Made by a program: the position numbers and the translations under genes. Shown here piece by piece: positions 1 through 9,127 of a stretch of DNA of 64,000 bases (the first letter of the stretch is position 1; every line of letters begins with the position of its first letter). The notes beneath the pieces were generated by a model. It was given only the letters and a program-made list of their open reading frames with translations, was not told the DNA's origin and ran no database searches. The stretch is from Amylibacter sp. SFDW26 (GTDB lineage Bacteria; Pseudomonadota; Alphaproteobacteria; Rhodobacterales; Rhodobacteraceae): positions 28,666 through 92,665 of the forward strand of contig NZ_WEIC01000007.1 in the NCBI RefSeq assembly GCF_009184395.1, in the 5' to 3' direction.

Positions 1-416
1 TGGATCGTATTGAAACCGATTGGCCTTTTCGTGTGCAATTACCTGTAGGTTCTAATGTTCCCTTTCATTGTACCGCGAGCGGTAAAACATTTCTTGCAAG
101 TCTTTCAAAATCTGCCCGCAAAAAATTTGTGTCAGGTTTAGCATTGGAGAAACTCACGGAAAACTCACATACAACGCATGAAGCTCTGTTGAAGGATTTA
201 GACAAATGTTCAAAGCGTGGTTACGCTTTAGATGATGAAGAATTCATTGATGGCATGGTCGCTATTGCTGTACCAGTAAAAGACACATTAGAACGTTATG
301 TTGCAAGCATTGCTTTTCACTGTCCTGTGCAAAGATTGTCAGTGGATAATTTGGTGTCGCGTAAGGATGTTTTGTTGGAAGGTGCAGAGAATCTTAAGGT
401 TGCGCTATTCTCTTAA
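1..416 (+). CDS. IclR-family transcriptional regulator, C-terminal part (5' end outside window)
   Basis: The reading frame is open from the first bases of the window, so this is the C-terminal effector-binding domain of a longer protein; the N-terminal winged helix lies outside. What is visible (about 138 residues) matches the IclR ligand domain: a PFHCTASGKTFLA segment, a GYALDDEEFIDGMVAIAVPV segment and an ASIAFHCPVQRLS segment, all typical landmarks of the family. IclR proteins sense small metabolites and control nearby catabolic genes. It converges on the DHPS dehydrogenase operon with a 4-base overlap of stop codons, so it is a plausible regulator of that operon (HpsR-like); this is inferred from position only. 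Confidence 0.85.
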   Translation, partial: DRIETDWPFRVQLPVGSNVPFHCTASGKTFLASLSKSARKKFVSGLALEKLTENSHTTHEALLKDLDKCSKRGYALDDEEFIDGMVAIAVPVKDTLERYVASIAFHCPVQRLSVDNLVSRKDVLLEGAENLKVALFS

Positions 417-1405
417 GGATTGAGTATTATCTTAGGGGCAGCAACGTTCCCTGCTAAGATATCTGTAAACGCTTGATTGCCATCTTTTAGTGCACGATTT
501 TCCATCCAATTTAATGCGCCAAACTTCTGGGCGTAAATAGCCTGTGCGGTCTCTCTAAAGTCATCTTCAGTATAGGTGTATGTTCCAATGAACATGATTT
601 CTTGCAATGTGAGGCGGCGAATATCCAAACCCTCTTTACTGTCACCCAAGCCTATGTGGAGAATAACGCCACCAGGCTTTGCCAACATACATGCATCCGC
701 ACGACTGCCCGAGAAACCTACGGCGTCTACGACTACGTCATAATGCGATGATACATTATGACCATTGCTAGGGTCATATGTTGCAAAGCAATTAAGATCG
801 TTCAGAACATTGCGGCGAATTTCATTAGGTTCGGAAATAGTTATATCCGTTGCACCCTTTGCCTTTAGGCTTAGGGCTGATCCTAAACCAATTGCGCCGC
901 CGCCAATTACCAAACACTTTGCCGTATCCAGATCTGTATGTAGAGATTCTTCACCCAAACGAATTGCATGCCAACAAACAGCTAAAGGTTCTGCCATTGC
1001 AGCATGGTCGTAAGAGATGTGATTTGGGATTTCCACTAAGTTACGGGAAGGCATCGCAACTTGTTCTGCAAAAGCTCCTTCACGTGGTTGCATAGATATA
1101 ATCTGCCGGTTGGCACAAAGATTGGTCCGGCCCGTTAAACAAGCTTCGCATCTTTGGCATGTGACCAATGGGTTTACTGTGACGCGTTTGCCCTTCAAGG
1201 GTCCTTCGATAACATCACCCGCTGCTTCATGCCCTAAAATCAAAGGGGCAGGGCGGCGTTCGTCGTGGCCTAAATATGCATGCATGTCAGACCCGCAAAG
1301 ACCAACGGACCTAATAACGATCAAATTATCCCCTTCGGATAAAACTGGATCAGGGACATCTTTGTATTCTAGATTTTTAACGCCAGTATAAACGAGTGCC
1401 TTCAT
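413..1405 (-). CDS. hpsP: Zinc-dependent alcohol dehydrogenase, HpsP-like (DHPS dehydrogenase)
   Basis: Medium-chain (MDR) dehydrogenase of 330 residues. Catalytic-zinc ligands are visible as C37 (GLCGSD) and H59-E60 (LGHEAAG); the structural zinc lobe is C83-x2-C86-x2-C89-x7-C97. The cofactor fold follows at the GGGAIGLG motif. It is the last gene of a three-gene operon with an SDR and a histidinol-dehydrogenase-like enzyme, overlapping the SDR by 4 bases (ATGA). This trio is the hpsNOP set known from Cupriavidus and Ruegeria, where HpsO and HpsP interconvert the enantiomers of 2,3-dihydroxypropane-1-sulfonate through the 2-keto form so that HpsN can oxidise one of them. Taken alone, the family could equally be an L-idonate or sorbitol-type dehydrogenase; the assignment rests on context. 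Confidence 0.75.
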   Translation of the reverse strand: MKALVYTGVKNLEYKDVPDPVLSEGDNLIVIRSVGLCGSDMHAYLGHDERRPAPLILGHEAAGDVIEGPLKGKRVTVNPLVTCQRCEACLTGRTNLCANRQIISMQPREGAFAEQVAMPSRNLVEIPNHISYDHAAMAEPLAVCWHAIRLGEESLHTDLDTAKCLVIGGGAIGLGSALSLKAKGATDITISEPNEIRRNVLNDLNCFATYDPSNGHNVSSHYDVVVDAVGFSGSRADACMLAKPGGVILHIGLGDSKEGLDIRRLTLQEIMFIGTYTYTEDDFRETAQAIYAQKFGALNWMENRALKDGNQAFTDILAGNVAAPKIILNP

Positions 1406-2157
1406 TTCGCAGTAAACCCCCCATCAACATATAGCATCTGACCCGTTACATAATTACTGGCATCTGAGCACAGAAATAAAACAGGGCCGGTTAAATCGTC
1501 CATTGTCCCATTCCGCCCAATGCATGTTTGGTTGGCGTTTTTATCTGCAAGTTCTGAATCCCCAAAAACAGGGGCAGTTAATTCTGTTGGGAAAAACCCA
1601 GGAGCTAAAGCATTTGCTGTAATCCCGTCTTTTGACCAAGCCTCCGCCATTGCGCGAGTTAGCTGATCAACGCCACCTTTTGAGGCGCCATAAGCAATGC
1701 CATTTGCGAATGCGCGACGAGACTGTAGGGAGCCAAAGTTAATAATGCGCCCCCATCCTTTTTCTTTCATCATTGGGACCAATGATTGTGCAAGAAAAAA
1801 GGGCGCGTTTAGATTTATATCTAGCGTATTACGCCAACCTTCAAAAGTAACCGCATCAGCATGCTGACGAGTGTTTAATCCTGCAGCGTTGATCAAAACA
1901 TCAACTGGACCAAAAGGCTTGCAAATATCTAATGCAAGATCAGGCAGTGTATCTATATCACTCAAATCTGCTGCGACGATTTCCGCATTCCCTACAGCTT
2001 CATCTTTCCACTGTTGTAAAGCATCTGCGCGTCTTGCAACCGCAATTACATTAGCACCTGCTTCGCATAACATTGTAGAAACAGCGCGACCGATGCCACT
2101 GCTGGCACCAGTTACACAGATTGTTTTGCCTTCTACGCTAAACAGATTTTTTTGCAT
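1402..2157 (-). CDS. hpsO: Short-chain dehydrogenase, HpsO-like (DHPS 2-dehydrogenase)
   Basis: Classical SDR of 251 residues: cofactor motif GASSGIG at residues 17-23, NAAG at 90-93, and the catalytic set S143, Y156 and K160 (YGASK). The C-terminus ends in a YVDGGF motif typical of the subfamily. The start codon directly abuts the stop of the upstream hpsN-like gene, with a GGAAG ribosome site inside that gene's end, so translation is probably coupled. Together with the zinc dehydrogenase downstream it is expected to epimerise R- and S-DHPS through 3-hydroxy-2-oxopropane sulfonate. Without the neighbours it would only be called a gluconate 5-dehydrogenase-like SDR. Confidence 0.75.
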   Translation of the reverse strand: MQKNLFSVEGKTICVTGASSGIGRAVSTMLCEAGANVIAVARRADALQQWKDEAVGNAEIVAADLSDIDTLPDLALDICKPFGPVDVLINAAGLNTRQHADAVTFEGWRNTLDINLNAPFFLAQSLVPMMKEKGWGRIINFGSLQSRRAFANGIAYGASKGGVDQLTRAMAEAWSKDGITANALAPGFFPTELTAPVFGDSELADKNANQTCIGRNGTMDDLTGPVLFLCSDASNYVTGQMLYVDGGFTAK

Positions 2158-3465
2158 TTATGCTTCCGCAGTTAGATCAAAATTCTCTTCTGGAAAATAT
2201 TTGTGCAAACGAATATCAGCCGTGCGCGCATGACCTTCCATACCTTCAAGACGTGAAATACGTGCGGTTGCTTCTGCAACGCGTTTTGAACCCTCACGTG
2301 TCGAACGCTGCCATGTTACAACTTTCATGTACTTATGAACAGAGAGACCACCTGTGTATCTTGCAGAGCCAGATGTTGGTAGAACGTGATTTGTTCCAGA
2401 TGATTTATCACCGTAAGCAACGGTTGTTTCTTCGCCCAAGAACAAAGAGCCGTAGCATTGCAGACGTGACAGCCACCAATCAAGATCTTCTGCTTGCACA
2501 GTCAGATGTTCTGGTGCGTAATCATCAGAGGTTGCTGCCATCTCTTCGCGATCATCACAGACGATAACTTCTGCATAATCACGCCAAGCAGCAGTAGCAT
2601 TCTCACGGTTTAATTCTGGCAAAGCATCAATCAATGGTGGCACTAATTTCATAACGCGTTCAGCCAAATCATTACTGTCTGTCACTAACCAAACAGGTGA
2701 GTTGTATCCGTGTTCAGCTTGGCCAACCAAATCAGCGGCAACAATATCAGCATCTGCTGTTTTATCTGCAAGAATTAGGCTGTCCGTTGGACCTGCAATC
2801 ATATCGATACCAACGCGACCAAAGAGTTGGCGTTTTGCTTCTGCAACGAATTGATTTCCTGGGCCAACAATAATGTCAGCTTGTGGCAGACCGAAAAGAC
2901 CGTAAGTCATAGAAGCCACGCCTTGGACACCGCCAAGAGACAAGATTTTATCTGCGCCACATAATTTTGCTGCATAAACAATAGCTGGGTTCACACCTTT
3001 ATCGCCTTGTGGTGGGGAACATGCTGTAATGTGATGAACGCCCGCAACTTTGGCAGTTGTCACTGTCATCATTGCAGATGCAACATGCGAATAACGGCCC
3101 CCTGGAACGTAACAACCAGCTGCACGTACTGGCATCATACGCTGGCCTGCGATCAGACCAGGTGTGATTTCAAATTCAACATCTGACATGCTGGCTTTTT
3201 GTGCTTCGGCAAAACGGCGGATGTTGTCGTGTGCAAATTGCATATCATCTCGTAATTTTTGTGAAACTTGCGAAATGGATTTTTCAATCGCTTCATCATC
3301 TAAAAGAGCAGGGCCAGTATAGTTGTCAAATTTTTGCGCCAATTCCATCGCAACTGCATCGCCGCCAGTTTCGATGTCTTGCAAGATCTTACGTACTGTT
3401 GCCTGTACATCAGTTGCATCTGTTTGAGATGTTTTGGTAGCTTTTTTCAGATAAATACGTGCCAT
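2158..3465 (-). CDS. hpsN: Sulfopropanediol (DHPS) 3-dehydrogenase, histidinol-dehydrogenase family
   Basis: 435 residues, full length for the HisD-like family. Residues matching the HisD zinc site and catalytic pair are visible: Q249 and H252 (GQAEH), E319-H320 (APEHL), D353 and H412 (EGMEGHART). Proteins of this family beside hpsO/hpsP are DHPS 3-dehydrogenases, which oxidise DHPS with two NAD+ to sulfolactate; a true HisD would sit with histidine genes, and none are here. It is the first gene of the operon, with an AAGGA ribosome site about 6 bases before ATG, and is divergent from a SulP transporter. Sulfolactate-consuming enzymes (Suy, Slc) are not in the window, so the product must be processed elsewhere. 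Confidence 0.85.
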   Translation of the reverse strand: MARIYLKKATKTSQTDATDVQATVRKILQDIETGGDAVAMELAQKFDNYTGPALLDDEAIEKSISQVSQKLRDDMQFAHDNIRRFAEAQKASMSDVEFEITPGLIAGQRMMPVRAAGCYVPGGRYSHVASAMMTVTTAKVAGVHHITACSPPQGDKGVNPAIVYAAKLCGADKILSLGGVQGVASMTYGLFGLPQADIIVGPGNQFVAEAKRQLFGRVGIDMIAGPTDSLILADKTADADIVAADLVGQAEHGYNSPVWLVTDSNDLAERVMKLVPPLIDALPELNRENATAAWRDYAEVIVCDDREEMAATSDDYAPEHLTVQAEDLDWWLSRLQCYGSLFLGEETTVAYGDKSSGTNHVLPTSGSARYTGGLSVHKYMKVVTWQRSTREGSKRVAEATARISRLEGMEGHARTADIRLHKYFPEENFDLTAEA

Positions 3466-3548
3466 ACGGGATCCTTCGCGTCATAATTTTCTGCAAACTG
3501 AGGGATATTTCTGTTGGATGAAAGCGAATTATCCTTCATCCATAAACA

Positions 3549-3566
3549 CCAAAACTAAGTTTTTGG
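3549..3566. promoter_or_regulatory. Inverted repeat in the hpsN/SulP divergent control region
   Basis: CCAAAAC-TAA-GTTTTTGG is an imperfect inverted repeat (one extra T in the right arm) lying between the divergent hpsN and SulP starts. A second short palindrome, CAAAATTTTG, lies at 3698-3707 just before the SulP gene. They are placed where an operator for the adjacent IclR-type regulator would be expected. No binding-site consensus was matched; this is positional inference. Confidence 0.3.
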
Positions 3567-3729
3567 TTTTGTGGAAAGCTGTCGTGTAAAGTGATGGCCA
3601 ACATGTTTTTGATACTACTATATAGGGGATAATCAAAAGCGTGTGACAAGTTTACCCATTTCTATTTCATAAAAGAGGCATATGGGACGATCAAAACCAA
3701 AATTTTGAATCGTGAAAGGTGCATTAGTT

Positions 3730-5481
3730 ATGCGCATTGAAACCATATTCCCTGCTTATTCTTGGATGACTAAAATGAATGGGAAAACTGTATCAGCTGA
3801 TGCTTATGCAGGGTTCACGAATGCTGCGATCGTTTTACCGCAAGGTGTTGCCTTTGCTACGATTGCTGGTTTGCCACCAGAGTACGGCCTTTACACAGCT
3901 ATGATTACAGCTGTGGTTGCTGCATTGTTTGGGTCTTCGATGATTATGATCTCTGGACCAACAACAGCTATCTCGGCTGTTTTATTTGCCACTCTTAATG
4001 GGATAGCTGAGCCAGGTACTGCCAAATATATTGAGCTTGCCCTTATTATGACTGTCTTAGTGGGGGTATTTCAAGTTGTAGCCGGCTTAGCACGATTAGG
4101 TGGATTGGTTTCTTTTGTATCTCATTCGGTTATGACTGCCTTTACTGCTTCTGCGGCTCTTTTAATCGGTGTCAGCCAACTTGCTGGTGCAACGGGCGTT
4201 GAAGTTGAACGCGGCGGTAATATTATAGAACGCCTTACCCGTTTGTCTGAGCATTTTGTTGATGTGAATATTTACGCAGTTACAATTTCTATGTCGACAT
4301 TAGGTCTTGCAGTGTTTTGCCAAAAATATTTACCTAAACTACCTGGCTTTATGATCGCATTAGTTGCTGGGTCTGGTCTTGCATGGTATTTAGATGCTGC
4401 AGCTCATGGCGTTTCTATGGTGGGGGCCCTGCCATCAACATTACCACAGTTCACACCACCAACAGGTATTTTCAGCGAGTTATCGCAGTTGGCTCCGGGT
4501 GCAGCAGCGATTGCGTTAGTAGGGCTATTAGAAGCGATATCAATCGGACGCGCTTTCGCCATTCGTAGAAAAGAACCGTTTGATTCAAATCAAGAGATGG
4601 TAGGGCAAGGCTTGTCTAATTTATTTGGCGGTATGTTCCAGTGTTATGCTGGTTCAGGATCATTTACCCGCAGTGGCGTGAATGCAACCGCGGGCGCAAT
4701 GACGCCACTTTCTGGGCTTTTTGCCAGTGCAATACTTGCATTGATGCTGTTGTTTATTGGCCCTCTTGTTGCACATATTCCAACGCCCGCTATGGCAGGT
4801 TTGATCCTATTCGTGGCATGGCGCTTAATAGACGTAAATGAAGTGAAACATATTATAACGTCTAGTCGCCCAGAAACAGTAATTCTAGTACTTACATTAG
4901 CTGCTGGTTTATTTATTGAGCTCGACTTTGCAATTTATATTGGTGTGATCTCATCTTTTTGTGTGTTTATTTATGAGAGCGCCCACCCTGAATTACCTGT
5001 GACAGCCCCAATGGTTTCCGCATCAGGCGAACGTAAGTTCCGTGATGCTAAACTACATGGCATTAGCCAATGCCCCCAGCTGGTAACATTTCGTTTGGAT
5101 GGGCCGTTATACTTTGGCTCAGTGGAACATGTTGAACGCAAATTGAAAAAAATGCGTCAAGAAAATCCAAAACAGATACATATGATCTTATACTTGAAAG
5201 GTGTTGGTAAAATTGATTTGGCAGGTGCAGATTTGCTAATTGATACTATTCGTGAAGTAAAATCAAAAGGCGGCTCTTTCCGCATCGTTGCGCTATTCCC
5301 ACCATTGATTAATAAATTGCGCGTACTGCATGTCATCGATGAGTTGGGAGAGGATAAATTATTCAGTTCGAAAGGCGAAGCTGTGGCAGATGCTACAAAA
5401 GACCTGAACCGGAATATTTGTAAGGTCTGCTTGAAAGATGTTTTCAAAGAATGCGATAGTATTCGCGATGAAGCCAATTAG
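3730..5481 (+). CDS. SulP-family anion permease with STAS domain
   Basis: About 583 residues: an N-terminal SulP transmembrane region with family landmarks (GFTNAAIVLPQGVAFATIAG near the start, AVVAALFGSS, ISGPTTAIS), many hydrophobic segments to about residue 415, then a cytoplasmic STAS domain (IDLAGADLL) and a short Cys-bearing tail (ICKVC...KEC) often seen in proteobacterial members. Start: the frame opens at GTG 3712, but AAAGG at 3715-3719 sits 10 bases before ATG 3730, so ATG 3730 is preferred. SulP proteins move sulfate, bicarbonate, carboxylates and similar anions. Divergence from the DHPS operon suggests uptake of a sulfonate or handling of released sulfite/sulfate, but substrate cannot be read from sequence. 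Confidence 0.85.
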   Translation: MRIETIFPAYSWMTKMNGKTVSADAYAGFTNAAIVLPQGVAFATIAGLPPEYGLYTAMITAVVAALFGSSMIMISGPTTAISAVLFATLNGIAEPGTAKYIELALIMTVLVGVFQVVAGLARLGGLVSFVSHSVMTAFTASAALLIGVSQLAGATGVEVERGGNIIERLTRLSEHFVDVNIYAVTISMSTLGLAVFCQKYLPKLPGFMIALVAGSGLAWYLDAAAHGVSMVGALPSTLPQFTPPTGIFSELSQLAPGAAAIALVGLLEAISIGRAFAIRRKEPFDSNQEMVGQGLSNLFGGMFQCYAGSGSFTRSGVNATAGAMTPLSGLFASAILALMLLFIGPLVAHIPTPAMAGLILFVAWRLIDVNEVKHIITSSRPETVILVLTLAAGLFIELDFAIYIGVISSFCVFIYESAHPELPVTAPMVSASGERKFRDAKLHGISQCPQLVTFRLDGPLYFGSVEHVERKLKKMRQENPKQIHMILYLKGVGKIDLAGADLLIDTIREVKSKGGSFRIVALFPPLINKLRVLHVIDELGEDKLFSSKGEAVADATKDLNRNICKVCLKDVFKECDSIRDEAN

Positions 5482-5602
5482 ATAATAGACGTTATCAGCG
5501 GCGGATGTTGTTATTTTTAGGCTACCCAATTCATTAGGCTTATTGTATACCCTATTCACCCATTCTGAATAATTTTGAATGGAAGTATCTAGGGTTACTT
5601 AC

Positions 5603-7348
5603 ATGTATGATTATGATGAAGTTATAGTCACAAGCGGAATAAAAACACCGTTTATTCCACATATTATTACACCAAAAATCGAAAAGCCAATGCGGAATAA
5701 CCGCTATGAAAAAGGTAAACTTAAGGGCTTACAATCGGCTTTGAAGCCTGGGGATAATGTGCTTGAATTGGGTGGCGGTATTGGTTTGATTTCCACTGCT
5801 GCAGCTCAAGTTAAAGGCGTTTCAAAAGTTACAACAATTGAAGCCAATCCCAAAATTATACCAGTCATTCATGAAACTCACCGTTTAAATGATGTCCAAG
5901 GTGTTGATTTGCGGAGTGGTGTCGTATCATCAGGACCTGCTCAAGACGTTGATTTTTACATACGAAAAGATTTTTGGGCATCATCCATGGAGCCAGATTC
6001 TAGAGCGTATGAATCTGTGGAAAAATTACCAAACTTTGACATCCGCGAACTTGTAAATGAAATTAAGCCTAATGTTATTATCTGTGACATTGAGGGGGCC
6101 GAATTGGGGCTGTTCGACAAAGTCGATCTGTCCAAAGTACGTATACTAATCCTTCAGGTTCATCCGAAAGTTTACGGCCAAGAAAATCTATTAAGCATAA
6201 TGAACATGCTTATGCACAAAGGCTTTTCTATTATTCCAGAAAAGAAACCATCGTCTGTTTGGCGGTTTGAACGTGCTACTCAAAACATTTCGGCACCTAG
6301 TGAACCTGAGCTGAGTACATTAGAAGTGATCAAGCCTCAGCTTGATTTTCCTAAAAAATCTTGGAACGATTCAGATCCAAAAGTTATGATTTCAACATGC
6401 ATGAAAGATGAAGGGCCTTTCATATTAGAATGGATTGCTTGGCATAAATCTATCGGAATTAACAATATCGTAGTATTCAGCAACGATTGTACCGATGGTA
6501 CTGATCTTATACTTGATAGGCTTCATGCAATGGGGTTAGTGCATCATATGCCAAACCCTGCTGCTGTCTATGGTCGTCCCGATTTCCAACCGATTGCATT
6601 GGCGTATACACCTCATTTTAATGAATTTAAGACGTCTGACTTTTATATTTCGATGGATGTTGATGAGTTTATTAACATTCGACATGGAACAGGTAAGATC
6701 ACTGATTTACTTAAAGCAACAGGTCCTTTTGATGCTCTATCCATCAGCGAGCTGAACCATGGCAGCAATCAGAAAGAAGATTATGAACGCGGCTTTGTGA
6801 CTGAATTATTTGAAAAGCATCAACGTGAACGCCCTGGAAAACCTAGATCTTTGCGTGGCGTTAAAACGCTTGTCAATTTGAATGATAAGCTACGTCAAAT
6901 TCGCAATCACAGACCTGATTTACACAAAGATCGCGGTGATGTGACATGGCTTAATGGCTCTTCCCAGCCCATTGATATTTTCCACGAGCAAGATGATAAG
7001 AATGGAATGGATTGCAGAGGTGCATACGATGACGTTGTTCTGGAACACTATCCTTTGCGCTCATTAAATTCATATCTTGTTAAGATGTTTAGAGGCGATG
7101 TCGTTGTAAAAGGCAAAATGGTATCCCAACGATATTGGAGAATGCGAAATCGCCAATCAGATCACACATCTACTTTAGAGCGGCAGCAAATAGGTTTTCA
7201 GAAAGCATACGCAGATCTTATTGCTGATGAAGAATTAAGCCTCTTACATGAAGCGAGCTGTAAAGCTCATGAAGATAGAATTGCAGAACTTTTGAAAGAC
7301 CCAGTTTTCCAAAAACGTAAAAAGTGGGTTTTTGCAGAATGCTGGTAG
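5603..7348 (+). CDS. Fusion of an FkbM-type methyltransferase and a GT2-like glycosyltransferase
   Basis: Two domains in one frame. Residues about 45-225 are an FkbM-type SAM methyltransferase (VLELGGGIGLIS at 53-64, then an EANPK acidic loop and ICDIEGAELGLFD). Residues about 258-575 belong to the Glyco_tranf_2_4 type: CMKDEGPFILEW, SNDCTDGTD, and a DVDEF metal-binding motif near residue 351. A similar glycosyltransferase unit occurs in the genes at 49323 and 51609. Start: the frame also has ATG 5579, but only ATG 5603 has a ribosome site (AGGG, 8 bases upstream). Probably a cytoplasmic or membrane-associated enzyme that adds and methylates a sugar of a surface glycan; donor and acceptor are unknown. 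Confidence 0.75.
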   Translation: MYDYDEVIVTSGIKTPFIPHIITPKIEKPMRNNRYEKGKLKGLQSALKPGDNVLELGGGIGLISTAAAQVKGVSKVTTIEANPKIIPVIHETHRLNDVQGVDLRSGVVSSGPAQDVDFYIRKDFWASSMEPDSRAYESVEKLPNFDIRELVNEIKPNVIICDIEGAELGLFDKVDLSKVRILILQVHPKVYGQENLLSIMNMLMHKGFSIIPEKKPSSVWRFERATQNISAPSEPELSTLEVIKPQLDFPKKSWNDSDPKVMISTCMKDEGPFILEWIAWHKSIGINNIVVFSNDCTDGTDLILDRLHAMGLVHHMPNPAAVYGRPDFQPIALAYTPHFNEFKTSDFYISMDVDEFINIRHGTGKITDLLKATGPFDALSISELNHGSNQKEDYERGFVTELFEKHQRERPGKPRSLRGVKTLVNLNDKLRQIRNHRPDLHKDRGDVTWLNGSSQPIDIFHEQDDKNGMDCRGAYDDVVLEHYPLRSLNSYLVKMFRGDVVVKGKMVSQRYWRMRNRQSDHTSTLERQQIGFQKAYADLIADEELSLLHEASCKAHEDRIAELLKDPVFQKRKKWVFAECW

Positions 7349-7360
7349 GAGTAAAATACC

Positions 7361-8368
7361 GTGGCTGAACTTCCAGAAATAGCAAGCCTTTGGATTGGCG
7401 GCCGATTATCTTGGCTCGAACAATTATGTTTAGTTTCATTTGCACATGCAGGGCATAAAACGACTCTATACAGCTATTCCCATATTGATAATGTTCCTGA
7501 CGAAGTCGAACAGCGCTCTGCTGAAGACATTTTCCCATCCGAACCAATGCATAAACACGCTAGAACGGGCAGCCCAGCTATCCATGCGGACCTCTTTAGA
7601 TTGAATCTCTTAAAGAAAACCGATCAAATATGGGTAGATGCAGATATGTACTGCCGACAACCATTCGATTTTGGCACCGATTGTGTCTTTGGCTGGGAAA
7701 AACCAGGCCTGATTTGTAATGCTGTTTTAGGTTTGCCCAGAAATTCTCCTGCTTTAGACGCGATGCTGGAATTCTTTAAAGATGAATACGCAATTGGGCC
7801 GTGGCTAAAAGAAAGCCAGCAAGCAGAATTAAAAGCAGAACGTGATGCTGGAAAACCAGTCCATATGACGGAGCAAAACTGGGGTTTTACTGGCCCAGCT
7901 GCTGTGACTTGGTTCTTAGAAGAAAGCGGAGAGGCGACCATAGCACGCCCGCAAGAAGCGTTCTATCCGATTTCTTTTAAAGATCGTAATAAGATGATTT
8001 TAACGCGCTTCAAAATTGGCCAACAATTAACGGACGAAACTTATGGTGTTCATTTTTGGGCCCGCCGCATGAAACCACGATTAGAAGAGAAGCATAATGG
8101 TGTGCCAAGAGGTGGAAGTTATTTAGATGGGTTAATTGGCAAACATAAAATAGACCCAAGCGCAGCACCGATTCCAACAAGAGTGAAACCGGTGAATGAA
8201 ATTGCAAACGACCCAGTACTGTGCGCAAAAATAGCCCTCGAAGGGTTAAAAGGTGAGCAGTCTATTGATGCTTTGTCTCGTAAATATCTAGTAGAAAAGC
8301 AGTTTATCAAAACATGTATAAGTACACTTACTGATAAAGCGCCCGAATTGTTCAAAACAAATAGCTAA
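7361..8368 (+). CDS. DXD-motif glycosyltransferase (GT32-like / sugar-binding DXD family)
   Basis: 335 residues beginning at GTG 7361 with TAGGAG 9 bases upstream. Landmarks: WIGG near residue 11, a KHARTGSPAIHADLFRLNLL segment (residues 65-84) preceding D93-A-D95 in the WVDADMYC motif, the typical nucleotide-sugar/metal site of DXD sugar transferases, and later conserved N/GP residues (TEQNWGFTGPAAVTW). It lies 12 bases after the fusion glycosyltransferase gene, so the two are likely co-transcribed. No signal peptide is seen. The role is transfer of a hexose during glycan assembly; specificity is unknown. Confidence 0.7.
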   Translation: MAELPEIASLWIGGRLSWLEQLCLVSFAHAGHKTTLYSYSHIDNVPDEVEQRSAEDIFPSEPMHKHARTGSPAIHADLFRLNLLKKTDQIWVDADMYCRQPFDFGTDCVFGWEKPGLICNAVLGLPRNSPALDAMLEFFKDEYAIGPWLKESQQAELKAERDAGKPVHMTEQNWGFTGPAAVTWFLEESGEATIARPQEAFYPISFKDRNKMILTRFKIGQQLTDETYGVHFWARRMKPRLEEKHNGVPRGGSYLDGLIGKHKIDPSAAPIPTRVKPVNEIANDPVLCAKIALEGLKGEQSIDALSRKYLVEKQFIKTCISTLTDKAPELFKTNS

Positions 8369-8466
8369 TATTGGCAAGACCTATGAATAAATGGACCCAT
8401 CAGGTTCTCATTATATTATACATGGCTGAGTGCAGTGAATAGCCACAGATTATAAGGAAATGTATT

Positions 8467-9078
8467 ATGCCAGCCGAAACCAAACCCCACATTATTTTAA
8501 TTGGCTTTCCAAAGTCAGGCACATCAACAATCCACAACGCATTGATAAAGTCAGGCATAACTGCTGCACATTGGATGGTAGATGATAAGCCTGTTGGTAA
8601 ATTAATTTACGATGGATGGTTTGAGACGGGCGATCCTTTCCACCATTTTTCAGGGATAGAGGCAATAACCCAGCTCGACTTCTGCAATCATCCAATTAAA
8701 GGGGCGCCATTGCTGAGCTTATGGCCAAATCTAGATATATCTTTATTGATAGCCATTAGAAAAATGTATCCAAAATGTAAATTCATACTAAATTACCGTT
8801 TACCAGCTAAGACTGCCAACAGCATTTCAAGATGGCACAATCTTCAAGACAGAATAACTAAATCAGATTGCCCAGGGCTACCAATTGGCCGAGGCACTTC
8901 TGATGAAATAGAACGATGGATAACATCTCATGTAGAGGCCATTAAATATGTATTTAATGGCGATAAGTATTTTCTCAACCTAGATATAACATCTGATAAT
9001 GCACGTGCCGAATTAGAGGGCTTTTTGGGCCGAGAAATAGTTTGGTGGGGTGTGGCTAATAAGAATAAGAGAAGATAA
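8467..9078 (+). CDS. Sulfotransferase-family protein
   Basis: 203 residues, short for the family. The N-terminus has a P-loop-like PAPS-binding motif, G13-FPKSGTS-20 (5'-phosphosulfate binding loop), followed by helix residues expected in sulfotransferases. A KFILNYRLPAKTANSISRWHN segment in the middle resembles the 3'-phosphate binding region (R and S residues). An AAGGA site precedes ATG 8467. It follows two glycosyltransferase genes, so sulfation of a surface polysaccharide is plausible. No PAPS-synthesis genes are in the window. It may be a shortened or divergent member; activity cannot be inferred beyond the fold. Confidence 0.65.
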   Translation: MPAETKPHIILIGFPKSGTSTIHNALIKSGITAAHWMVDDKPVGKLIYDGWFETGDPFHHFSGIEAITQLDFCNHPIKGAPLLSLWPNLDISLLIAIRKMYPKCKFILNYRLPAKTANSISRWHNLQDRITKSDCPGLPIGRGTSDEIERWITSHVEAIKYVFNGDKYFLNLDITSDNARAELEGFLGREIVWWGVANKNKRR

Positions 9079-9127
9079 TTATACATACTCAAGACTGTCG
9101 AAATGAGATTAGCCTTACTGTTTCACA

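Noticed and set aside
1110..1391. Plus-strand open frames opposite hpsP, hpsO and hpsN
   Set aside because: Shadow frames antisense to well-supported genes, with no ribosome sites or family features; the same applies to the many short antisense frames through the window.
2158..3465. Histidinol dehydrogenase (HisD) assignment
   Set aside because: No histidine biosynthesis genes nearby, and the neighbouring SDR and zinc dehydrogenase match the hpsNOP arrangement.
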